A DNA stretch of 64,000 nucleotides from the NCBI RefSeq assembly GCF_017968885.1, contig NZ_CP072913.1, positions 4,876,501-4,940,500 on the forward strand, read 5' to 3'. The translations under genes and the position numbers were made by a program. The notes under the pieces were generated by a model. The model did not search any database. It was given only the letters and a program-made list of their open reading frames with translations, and was not told where the DNA came from. Below, piece after piece: positions 33,723 to 41,132 of this stretch (position 1 is the stretch's first letter; each line of letters opens with the position of its first letter). This DNA comes from Pseudomonas sp. Tri1 (GTDB taxonomy: Bacteria > Pseudomonadota > Gammaproteobacteria > Pseudomonadales > Pseudomonadaceae).

Positions 33723-34436
33723 ATGGAAGATGAAAAGATAAAGTGTGAAAAAAAGTCTTACCTTTTCGCCCGGTATATTGGAACGCAAGTCCTAGAACTT
33801 CGTAGTTTCAAGAGGGATCAAATCCTGATGTACCTGATAGGTGTCAGCTTTTTTTCAGTGGGTGCCAAGTGCTTCATCATCAGTCAACTGGGGACAGACC
33901 CATTAGACGTCCTGATCATCTCGATAGATAAAATACTGACATTCGGCATGGGCATTTGCTCGGCGATTGTTTCTCTGTTTTTTCTATCGTGGTGGATGTT
34001 CTGGAACAAGAAATACCCGCCTATAAGCCCATTTATTACAACGACTCTGACAGGCCTGTTGATTGATCTCTGGTCCCTACTTGGACTGGGGGAATATTTG
34101 ATCGTCAGAATGAATGCGTACACATTACTGGCGATGGGGCTGGTGCTGTGCGCCTATTCATCCGCGCTGATTATCATGAGCGGCATTGGTATCAGAATCA
34201 TGGACCTGGTGGTACTGACCATGGTAGCCAAATGGGGCTGGTCATTTACCAAAGCCAAAATGATCATTGAAATAGGCATCTTTTCGACCGGTTGGCTTTT
34301 AGGCGGCCCCTTCGGCGTGGGTACGATTGCATTCTTGCTGGTGATCGGCCCTCTCATTCAACCTTTCATGAATATGAATGCCAGGCGTTTTGCACTTAAA
34401 AACTACGGGCTGATCCGCGCTTCGTCTGCTTACTAA
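33723..34436 (+). CDS. YczE/YitT-type integral membrane protein
   Basis: This 237-residue protein has about five to six hydrophobic helices and a soluble basic N-terminus. It carries the repeated G-x-DP-LDV-type motif of the YczE/YyaS/YitT family (SQLGTDPLDVLII, GIGIRIMDLVVL). The family is often found beside amino acid, cysteine or secondary-metabolite genes, with unknown transport or assembly function. It opens operon 2, with a 98-base gap to the radical SAM gene. Confidence 0.8.
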   Translation: MEDEKIKCEKKSYLFARYIGTQVLELRSFKRDQILMYLIGVSFFSVGAKCFIISQLGTDPLDVLIISIDKILTFGMGICSAIVSLFFLSWWMFWNKKYPPISPFITTTLTGLLIDLWSLLGLGEYLIVRMNAYTLLAMGLVLCAYSSALIIMSGIGIRIMDLVVLTMVAKWGWSFTKAKMIIEIGIFSTGWLLGGPFGVGTIAFLLVIGPLIQPFMNMNARRFALKNYGLIRASSAY

Positions 34437-34535
34437 TAACAACAAGATAACTACCGTCCCTGGCGGCGGCTTTGTTTCGCCTCGACGATTTTAACCGATG
34501 ATACTGATAGCAACTTCCGTGATGAGGAGTGAGAG

Positions 34536-36020
34536 ATGGACACTGCAAAAAATAAAAACTGGACCCTGGAAAGCACCCCGGCAAAACTGGAAGAAATACT
34601 CCCTGGAGGCGCCGTAAAGTGCCATCTTTCCCCGCGAAACTGTGTCATACAGGAAGGCAAACTAGGCTTTTGCAAAGTACGTGGGAACCGTGGGGGGCGA
34701 CTCGTTACCTTGAACTACGGTAAAGGCGTTCACAGCACCGAAGAGACGATCGAAACCGAGGCAGTATTCCACTTTGCTCCCGGTGAACGAATTCTTTCCC
34801 TGGGCAATATCGGCTGCATGCTCAACTGCGGTTATTGCCACAATTGGAAGACTTCACAAGCCAAGTATGTCACCGACAAAGACGTTTACTACTACACCCC
34901 TGAGCAGGTAGTGGAAACCGCGCTCAAGCATGGAATACGCGTCATTTCCTGGACGTATAACGATCCTGTCGTCTGGCATGAATTCATCCTCGACACGGCA
35001 AAGCTGGCCAAGGAAGCGGGCCTGATCAATCTGTATAAATCAGCCTTCTTTATCAGTGAAGAAGCCATTGATGAGTTACTGCCGGTCATTGATATCTTCT
35101 CGATTTCACTCAAATCCATTTCCCCCGAATACTATCGGAAGGTCACAACAGGCTGGGTGGAGCCGGTCCTGGCTGGCATCAAGAAAGTCTACGATGCCGG
35201 CAAATATGTTGAAGTCAGCACCTTGATGGTGACCGACATCAGCGACGATGAAGATACGGCCAGGAAAATCAGCCAGTGGGTACTGGATGAACTGGGTCCG
35301 AACGTGCCCCTGCACTTCGTACGGTTTCACCCCGATTACAAAATGAGCAACAGCATCCGTACCCCGGTGGACAGGCTCCTGAAGGCTCGGGACGTCGCCC
35401 GGAGCATGGGCGTCGAGCATGTTTACCTGGGTAACGTGAATGATGTCGAGGGCACCAATACCAGTTGCAACAACTGCAACGCGCTGCTCGTTACCCGCTA
35501 CGGTTTGAACGCTGAAATCATCGGCTTGGACAGCAAGGGTTGCTGCTCCCAGTGCGGACACGACGCGCATTTCAAATTACTGGGCGAATACCAAGCGAAC
35601 GCAGCTGTTGAGCTGCAAGAGGAAGCGCTGACGGCTTACGAGAAGCGCAAATTCGAGTGGCACGGGGATATCGTGTCGCTGCACGCCCAAGTGCTGAATA
35701 CCCAGGACTTTGAACAGACCGTCTACCTGCGCCGCAATTATACCGACGGGCGCAACAGCGAGTGGAAACCCCTGACATTGCGCCCGTATGAAAGCTATCG
35801 ATTCATTATCGCCAAGGCTCGCATCGATGAATCAGGTCCAGAGGTCTGGCTTCCCAACGGAGTGAACTCCAACCTTCATGAGGTCTTCGACAGGGCTCAC
35901 TTCCCGACCGAGTCGATTGAAGAGATTGGCATTTCACAAAATGACATAACCCCAACCATTGGTTATGAGGGCAAGCAGAACATGTATGAACAAGTTATTA
36001 AAATGGTCAGCCAGTCATGA
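34536..36020 (+). CDS. AmrS-like radical SAM enzyme with C-terminal extension
   Basis: This 494-residue protein carries a radical SAM cluster motif NIGCMLNCGYCHNW (Cys94, 98, 101). The N-terminal CHLSPRNC...GFCKVRGNRGG pattern is typical of the AmmeMemoRadiSam (AmrS) family. Cysteine pairs SCNNC and CCSQC follow at about residues 314-318 and 335-339. Residues about 370-494 are an extra, beta-rich domain (TVYLRRNYTDGRN, PYESYRFI). No AMMECR1 or Memo partner gene is nearby. A GAGGAG ribosome site precedes the ATG. The reaction is unknown. Confidence 0.85.
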   Translation: MDTAKNKNWTLESTPAKLEEILPGGAVKCHLSPRNCVIQEGKLGFCKVRGNRGGRLVTLNYGKGVHSTEETIETEAVFHFAPGERILSLGNIGCMLNCGYCHNWKTSQAKYVTDKDVYYYTPEQVVETALKHGIRVISWTYNDPVVWHEFILDTAKLAKEAGLINLYKSAFFISEEAIDELLPVIDIFSISLKSISPEYYRKVTTGWVEPVLAGIKKVYDAGKYVEVSTLMVTDISDDEDTARKISQWVLDELGPNVPLHFVRFHPDYKMSNSIRTPVDRLLKARDVARSMGVEHVYLGNVNDVEGTNTSCNNCNALLVTRYGLNAEIIGLDSKGCCSQCGHDAHFKLLGEYQANAAVELQEEALTAYEKRKFEWHGDIVSLHAQVLNTQDFEQTVYLRRNYTDGRNSEWKPLTLRPYESYRFIIAKARIDESGPEVWLPNGVNSNLHEVFDRAHFPTESIEEIGISQNDITPTIGYEGKQNMYEQVIKMVSQS

Positions 36021-37162
36021 GTGTGTCGACTGAAATACTTCATATTCAGGTGGATGATCGAGAGGCTCATCCCTCAGTAACGCCTATCTATCAGTGCAGT
36101 GCTTTCAGCGCGGACTCGGCATTCTTCTATTCGAGAAAGGCCAATCCAAATGTGACTGAATTGGAACAGGTTGTCGCAGCCTTGGAAGGCAGCGAATACG
36201 CCTTGGCCTACAGCACCGGGATGAGCGCCATCTATATGGTTCTGGAGCTGTTGAAACCGGGTGGTTCGCTGGTGATCAACAAATTCATCTATGGCTGTTC
36301 CTATAAGTTGTTTCAGCGGTATGCGGCGCGTATCGGTGCGCAGTTGACGATCCTCGATCTCACCACGAAAAGCGGCCTGGAAGCGTTACCGGCAAATGTC
36401 GACATGGTCATTTTTGAAACGCCGACCAATCCTTTCCTGAAGGACATTGATATTCATGCGGTCAGTAAGGCCGTCAAGCAAAACAACCCGCAGGCCCTGA
36501 TCGTCGTTGATAACACCTGGGCCACCCCGATATTTCAGAAGCCACTGAACTTGGGGGCCGACATTTCACTGTACAGTGCAACGAAATACTTCTCCGGGCA
36601 TAGCGATGTCATGGGCGGTTTGGTGCTTGTCAACAATGAGATGATTTATAACCGGCTGCTCGAAGGGCGCTTTTATTCAGGCTCGATATTAACCCCCAAC
36701 AGCGCCTGGCTGCTTCGCAGAAGCATGCAGACCTTCAACCTGCGCATGGAGAAACACAGCCAAACCACATCCAGCATGCTCAACTACCTGCGAGAACTGC
36801 CGTTTATTGAGCATGTCTATTATCCACGCGTCGATGGGAAACAATTGACCGGTTATGGCGGCATTGTGTTTGTTGATATCCGGCCTGACCTGGTTCCCTT
36901 CTATAAAACCTTCACCGGCGCGCTCAAATGGTTTGGCACCGGCACGGGAATGGCCTGCGTCACGTCGATGGTTGCGCAGCCCTTTAGTGGCAGCCATGCC
37001 TCGATGACAGATCAGGAAAAAGCCGACATGGGCATAGGGAAAGGCTTGGTTCGATTGTGCTTTGGGCTGGAGGACCTCGAGGACCTTAAAGCCGACCTGC
37101 TGCAAGCATTCGAAGCCATGGAGAAGAAGGTGGATCAAAAAAGCTCACTCAACCCTGCCTAA
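36017..37162 (+). CDS. Cys/Met metabolism PLP enzyme (methionine gamma-lyase/cystathionine-synthase-like)
   Basis: This is a fold-type I PLP enzyme of 381 residues. The Schiff-base lysine is Lys190 (SATKYFSGHSDVMGG), Asp165 binds the pyridine nitrogen (VVDNTWATP), and YSRKANPN holds the phosphate-contacting Tyr/Arg. Cys94 in IYGCSYKLF sits where methionine gamma-lyases carry their active-site cysteine; cystathionine synthases usually have glycine. It may perform gamma- or beta-elimination or replacement on a sulphur or homoserine amino acid. The start overlaps the radical SAM stop (ATGA). Confidence 0.87.
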   Translation: MSVSTEILHIQVDDREAHPSVTPIYQCSAFSADSAFFYSRKANPNVTELEQVVAALEGSEYALAYSTGMSAIYMVLELLKPGGSLVINKFIYGCSYKLFQRYAARIGAQLTILDLTTKSGLEALPANVDMVIFETPTNPFLKDIDIHAVSKAVKQNNPQALIVVDNTWATPIFQKPLNLGADISLYSATKYFSGHSDVMGGLVLVNNEMIYNRLLEGRFYSGSILTPNSAWLLRRSMQTFNLRMEKHSQTTSSMLNYLRELPFIEHVYYPRVDGKQLTGYGGIVFVDIRPDLVPFYKTFTGALKWFGTGTGMACVTSMVAQPFSGSHASMTDQEKADMGIGKGLVRLCFGLEDLEDLKADLLQAFEAMEKKVDQKSSLNPA

Positions 37163-37178
37163 CCGGTGTTAATCATGG

Positions 37179-37210
37179 GCAACGAGCCTTCAATGGCTCG
37201 TTGCTTTTTT
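37179..37210 (+). terminator. Intrinsic terminator inside operon 2
   Basis: GCAACGAGCC - six-base loop - GGCTCGTTGC followed by TTTTTT is a perfect ten-pair stem. It lies between the PLP gene stop and the aminotransferase start. Its T-run ends 14 bases before the TTG start codon, so it may reduce expression of the aminotransferase rather than end the operon. Confidence 0.8.
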
Positions 37211-37224
37211 ATGGAGAAGCAAGA

Positions 37225-38481
37225 TTGTCCAGCGCTTTCGAAAACACGATATTCGAAGACCCCATTCTGAACGTTATCCACCTTTTAAACTCCATTGCCC
37301 AAGAAAACCCGGAGGCCATTTCCCTGGCCTCAGGTCGACCGGATGATGAGCAGTGCGACCCCTCTCTCATTGACAGGGGATTGGCCCGTTACAGGCAACA
37401 CGTTGCCGACACTGACCATTCACTTGCGACACTGCTCTGTCAGTATGGAAAAACCTCCGGAATCATCAATGGAATCCTCGCCGACTATTTGCAGGTGGAT
37501 GAAGGGATAAAGATTCTTGATCCTGAAAGTATTGTGGTGTGCATGGGCTTTCAAGAGGCGTGCACCTTGGCGCTCTTATCGATCTTTGAGGGCGGCGGTG
37601 TTCTATTAGTGCCGGATCCTGTGTTTTCCGGGATTACGGGCATCGCAAAACTGCTAAGAATAAAAATCCTACCCATTCCCATGGCGACCTTTCTCGACCC
37701 CGCGGCCCTGCGCAAGTTAGCTGAAGAGCTTGAGTCCAGAGGGGAAAAGATCAAGGCACTGTACGCAATTCCGGATTTCAGTAATCCCACCGCTGACAGC
37801 CTGTCCTATCACGACAGACGAGCGATGCTTGCATTAGCCAAGGAAATGGATTTTTTCATCCTGGAAGATACTGCCTACAGTTACTTCAGGTACGAAGGAG
37901 AGAAGACGCCGTCGATGAAGTCGATCGACAGCAGTCGAGTGTTCCTGCTTGGGTCATTTTCAAAGTCGATTTTTCCGGGTTTGCGCATGGGTTACGTGGT
38001 CGCTCCAGAGGGAGCCGGGGTTACGCCCTTCAGCGCCAGGCTGTGCAAGGCCAAGAGTTTGGTCACGGTCAATACCCCCGCCCTCTGCCAGGCTGTTGTC
38101 GCAGGCTTACTGATCGAGAACAATTATTCGCTGAAAAGGCTGAACCAACCCAGAGTGTTGTCTTACACCCAAAAAAGAGACCACATGCTTGAATGCCTTG
38201 AGCGTGAATTTCGACCCTGGGTTGATGCCCAAAGAACGCTTACGTGGAATCAACCGGCCGGCGGCTTCTTCATCAACATGCACCTGCCTTTCGCCTTTGG
38301 ATATTCTGAAATGTGCGAATGCGCCAAGCATTTCAAAGTCATAGTGTTTCCCACGTCCTTATTTTCACTGACTAACGACGCGGTTAATCAGGTCAGGTTG
38401 TCGTTTAGTAATGCGACAGCATCCGACATCACAGAGGCGATAAGCCGTTTCAGGGCGTACGTCGAGTCTAGAACTCAGTAA
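37225..38481 (+). CDS. Class I/II PLP-dependent aminotransferase
   Basis: This 418-residue fold-type I enzyme carries the lysine in FLLGSFSKSIFPGLRMGY, Asp-x-Ala-Tyr in LEDTAYSYFR, and PDFSNPTADSLS, the pattern of the MocR-like/2-aminoadipate aminotransferase group without a DNA-binding domain. A TTG at 37225 with GGAGAAG upstream is the best start; no ATG lies in frame near the beginning. It follows a terminator-like hairpin. Substrate unknown. Together with the Cys/Met enzyme it suggests amino acid chemistry. Confidence 0.85.
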   Translation: MSSAFENTIFEDPILNVIHLLNSIAQENPEAISLASGRPDDEQCDPSLIDRGLARYRQHVADTDHSLATLLCQYGKTSGIINGILADYLQVDEGIKILDPESIVVCMGFQEACTLALLSIFEGGGVLLVPDPVFSGITGIAKLLRIKILPIPMATFLDPAALRKLAEELESRGEKIKALYAIPDFSNPTADSLSYHDRRAMLALAKEMDFFILEDTAYSYFRYEGEKTPSMKSIDSSRVFLLGSFSKSIFPGLRMGYVVAPEGAGVTPFSARLCKAKSLVTVNTPALCQAVVAGLLIENNYSLKRLNQPRVLSYTQKRDHMLECLEREFRPWVDAQRTLTWNQPAGGFFINMHLPFAFGYSEMCECAKHFKVIVFPTSLFSLTNDAVNQVRLSFSNATASDITEAISRFRAYVESRTQ

Positions 38482-38484
38482 AAC

Positions 38485-38508
38485 GTCCCCTCGTGGACCG
38501 CAGGGGAC
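38485..38508. terminator. Weak hairpin between convergent aminotransferase and lysE-type genes
   Basis: GTCCCCT - ten-base loop - AGGGGAC. On the minus strand it is followed by GTTTTACT, so it could end the LysE-type transcript. Confidence 0.5.
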
Positions 38509-38529
38509 TGCATCATTCACTGGCGGAGC

Positions 38530-39162
38530 TCAGGCTCCCGTAGCCAATATGACGCCAGTGGCTACCTGGTAGGCTCCCAGGACGGTAATGGTTGCCCCGG
38601 AAAGATAGTTGATCAACTTAAGCTTCGACTCGGCGATCCTGGCCTTGAAGATGGAGGAGAACCCGCTCAACCCCAACCACCAGGCAGCCGACCCCAGAAA
38701 GATACCGGTCACCATGGGCAGCACAGAGTGTTGACTGCTTTGATCATTGACCATGCCGTCACTCAGCGCGGCAAATATCGCGATGAACGACAAGATCGTC
38801 ATTGGGTTCGACAGGGTCAAAAACAGCGTGGTCGAATAGGCTTTGAACATGTTGGCGCGCTCACCCGCCATGGCAGTTGCACCGCCTTTCGATCGTATTG
38901 TTTGATAACCGATGTAGGCGAGGAACACACCGCCAAAAATACACAACCAGGGTTTAAAGCTAATAAGTGTCGCGATGATGGCGGTGACACCCAAGGCACC
39001 GATGAATCCATAGATCGAATCGGCGGTGGCGGCCCCCAACCCTGTCGCGAAACCGGCTCTCCAGCCAAGCATGAGACTTCTCTGTATGCACAACAGCCCA
39101 ATGGGTCCCACAGGGGCTGCAATGCACAACCCAATGACCATTGATTTAACGAAAATCAGCAT
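38530..39162 (-). CDS. LysE/RhtB family amino acid exporter
   Basis: This is a 210-residue exporter with about six helices. It carries the LysE family N-terminal motif IAAPVGPIGLLCIQRSLMLGW, and LFLTLSNPMTILSFIAIF. ATG at 39160-39162 has an ideal AGGAGG seven bases upstream, but that sequence is locked in a hairpin. It faces the aminotransferase gene. With the Lrp regulator it points to an amino-acid-like product exported by the cell (inference). It is the last coding gene before the tRNA block. Confidence 0.9.
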   Translation of the reverse strand: MLIFVKSMVIGLCIAAPVGPIGLLCIQRSLMLGWRAGFATGLGAATADSIYGFIGALGVTAIIATLISFKPWLCIFGGVFLAYIGYQTIRSKGGATAMAGERANMFKAYSTTLFLTLSNPMTILSFIAIFAALSDGMVNDQSSQHSVLPMVTGIFLGSAAWWLGLSGFSSIFKARIAESKLKLINYLSGATITVLGAYQVATGVILATGA

Positions 39163-39208
39163 AAATGCACCTCCTAATGGTTACTGGAAGGTTAGGAGAA
39201 GTGCATTT
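39163..39208 (-). promoter_or_regulatory. Leader hairpin sequestering the lysE-type ribosome site
   Basis: On the mRNA, AAATGCAC-TT-CTCCTAA pairs with TTAGGAG-GTGCATTT, fifteen pairs with a two-base bulge and a 14-base loop. The second arm contains the AGGAGG Shine-Dalgarno (39175-39170) and ends directly at the ATG. Translation should need opening of the stem by a ligand, protein or temperature. The structure is seen directly; its function is inferred. Confidence 0.7.
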
Positions 39209-39401
39209 TTTTAGAAATTAATTATTAATCTTCCTCAGCGTTTTTCCGGAAGTTTTGCATGAAGTAAACCAATCTCCCCTTCATTATTAAGGCCTGCAGT
39301 GCTCTCCCCCTCAAACAAGAACAATCCGTGCAAAATGCTCGTTAAAGGGCTTTGAGGGGATAGGTCATAACCTAGAGGTGAAATGGCTTTTTTTACGCGC
39401 A
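39209..39401. other. Gene-free AT-rich region upstream of the lysE-type gene
   Basis: Part of the gap holding the promoter of the lysE-type gene. It has two palindromic ATTAAT hexamers one base apart near 39218-39230, and an inverted repeat CCCCTCAAA (39307-39315) / TTTGAGGGG (39351-39359). No gene is seen. Confidence 0.45.
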
Positions 39402-39436
39402 TAAAAAAACGCCGCTCATTGAGCGGCGTTTTTTGA
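39402..39436 (-). terminator. Intrinsic terminator of the tRNA operon
   Basis: AAAAAAACGCCGCTC ATT GAGCGGCGTTTTTT is a perfect stem with A/T runs on both sides, three bases beyond the 3' end of the last tRNA gene. Confidence 0.9.
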
Positions 39437-39439
39437 ATT

Positions 39440-39515
<76 letters not shown>

Positions 39516-39518
39516 AAA

Positions 39519-39594
39519 TGGCGTCCCCTAGGGGACTCGAACCCCTGTTACCGCCGTGAAAGGGCGGTGTCCTAGGCCACTAGACGAAGGGGAC
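39519..39594 (-). tRNA. tRNA-Glu (TTC)
   Basis: A complete 76-base tRNA. GTCCCCT acceptor, anticodon TTC in CCCTTTCACGG, GTTCGAGTC T-loop and encoded CCA. It lies three bases from tRNA-Gly. Confidence 0.97.
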
Positions 39595-39699
39595 ACGCTG
39601 CCCGGAACACATGGTGTGTGTTCCAGTGCCCAGATCCGTATCCAAAGATACCGGTTCTGGTTTCACTCAGCCCTGCTCGAAAGCAACGCTGTTTAAAAT
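39595..39699. other. Spacer between duplicated tRNA pairs, with hairpins
   Basis: This 105-base spacer carries GGAACACA-TGGTG-TGTGTTCC (39604-39624) and GTATC-CAAA-GATAC. These may guide processing of the tRNA precursor. No gene. Confidence 0.5.
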
Positions 39700-39775
<76 letters not shown>

Positions 39776-39777
39776 AT

Positions 39778-39853
39778 TGGCGTCCCCTAGGGGACTCGAA
39801 CCCCTGTTACCGCCGTGAAAGGGCGGTGTCCTAGGCCACTAGACGAAGGGGAC
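39778..39853 (-). tRNA. tRNA-Glu (TTC), second copy
   Basis: Sequence identical to the copy at 39519-39594. It is the promoter-proximal gene of the tRNA block. Confidence 0.97.
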
Positions 39854-39915
39854 ACACGTACAACATTCACTGCTTATCGCGTTTGGCTGAGTGCTTTACG
39901 CTGTAAGTGGCGCGC

Positions 39916-39944
39916 ATTCTATGGATGGATTGGAAGGTCGTCAA
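39916..39944 (-). promoter_or_regulatory. Sigma-70 promoter of the tRNA operon
   Basis: On the minus strand TTGACG (39944-39939), a 17-base spacer and TAGAAT (39921-39916) form a near-consensus promoter. The GCGCGCC discriminator that follows is typical of stringently controlled tRNA promoters. Confidence 0.85.
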
Positions 39945-40212
39945 CCCCCAGATATAAATTTATTTAAATCAATGACTTCGACCGGTTTAAGGCCGTTTAG
40001 CAGATTTTGCCCGTCCGGTCTCTGGCGCCTATATTCCGCCACTCGCCAAGACGTTATAGTCGCGCCCGACAAATAGTGGCAATGTGCATCCATCTGCGCC
40101 GCGTTGCCTGTGAACGCACGACGCCCGTCTAATGTCGGTGCACGGGCCTATGCGCTTAAAAGCCAAGCCACTACACTCATAACATGCGAACCCTAATAAA
40201 GAGGTCTTACCG
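39945..40212. promoter_or_regulatory. Upstream region between tRNA promoter and the coiled-coil protein gene
   Basis: No gene is seen. The first 35 bases are AT-rich (GATATAAATTTATTTAAATC), which may be an UP element for the tRNA promoter. The promoter of the plus-strand gene must lie in the remainder; a ribosome site AAAGAGG precedes its GTG start. Confidence 0.45.
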
Positions 40213-40983
40213 GTGACACCACTCATGATCACCCTGCTCGTTGTAGCCGGGATCGCACTGTTGATCGCCATCGGCTACATGAACCATGTGGTGGAGAACA
40301 ACAAACTGGAAAAGGCCCGCACCAAGGTGGAACTCAACGACCGCCTGCGTCGCTGTGGCGAGCTCACCGAAACCTTCCCCGGCCAGTTGATGACCCCGGC
40401 CCTGAAGTTGCTGATGACGCGCCTTGAGCTCAACGTTTGCCAGCGCTTGTTGAACCTGGAGAAAACCAACGCTGGGGTCAAGGCGCGCCTTGAAGAACTG
40501 AACGCGTTGGCTGCCCAAGGTGAGTCGATCCCGGTGAACAATCCACCGGCACCGATCCTGACCGAAGCCAAGGCCAAGGACGTGCGTTTTCTGCTCGAAG
40601 CCTTGCACGGCCAGATCACCCGCGCCGCCCAGGACGGCTTTCTGCCTGCCAACGAAGCCAAGCGCTGGATTCGCGAAGTGCGGCACATTCTGGTCCTGCT
40701 GCACATCGAGTTCTTCAACAACCTCGGCCAACAAGCCTTGCAGCAAGAACAACCGGGGCAAGCCCGTCTGGCGTTCGAGCGCGGCGTGCAGTACCTGCGC
40801 AAACAACAGGAACCGCAGGCCTACGCCGAACAACTGGCCTACCTGGAGAAACTCCTGGCTCGCGCCAACTCCATGGTCCTGGCCAAGACCCAACCTGTGG
40901 AAGGCGAAGTCAACCAGTTGACCGAAGGCTTGAAGGAAGACGAGGACAACGACGAGTGGAAGAAGAAGAAGGTTTACGACTGA
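40213..40983 (+). CDS. Conserved membrane-anchored coiled-coil protein, function unknown
   Basis: This 256-residue protein begins with one membrane helix (LMITLLVVAGIALLIAIGY). A mostly helical, charged cytoplasmic domain follows, with VVENNKLEKARTKVELNDRL, RQALQQEQPGQARLAFERGV-like tetratricopeptide character, and an acidic/basic tail. GTG at 40213 has AAAGAGG upstream. No known function or motif. It stands alone between the tRNA block and a chemoreceptor gene. Confidence 0.75.
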   Translation: MTPLMITLLVVAGIALLIAIGYMNHVVENNKLEKARTKVELNDRLRRCGELTETFPGQLMTPALKLLMTRLELNVCQRLLNLEKTNAGVKARLEELNALAAQGESIPVNNPPAPILTEAKAKDVRFLLEALHGQITRAAQDGFLPANEAKRWIREVRHILVLLHIEFFNNLGQQALQQEQPGQARLAFERGVQYLRKQQEPQAYAEQLAYLEKLLARANSMVLAKTQPVEGEVNQLTEGLKEDEDNDEWKKKKVYD

Positions 40984-41003
40984 AGCGGCTCAAGCTGGCA
41001 TAA

Positions 41004-41093
41004 GTGGCGAGGGAGCTTGCTCCCGCCGGGTTGCGTAGCGGCCCCATTTTGCGACCGCTGCGCAGTGGTACAGGAGCAAGCTCCCCCGCCACA
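41004..41093. repeat. REPIN of the GTGGCGAGGGAGCTTGCTCCC type
   Basis: GTGGCGAGGGAGCTTGCTCCCGCC at the left and GGAGCAAGCTCCCCCGCCAC at the right are inverted around 45 bases. It is a different REP class from the TCGCGAGCAAGCTCGC copies. It lies between convergent genes. Confidence 0.75.
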
Positions 41094-41132
41094 AAAGCGC
41101 CCTCACCACATATGTCTTGAGTTACCGACGCT

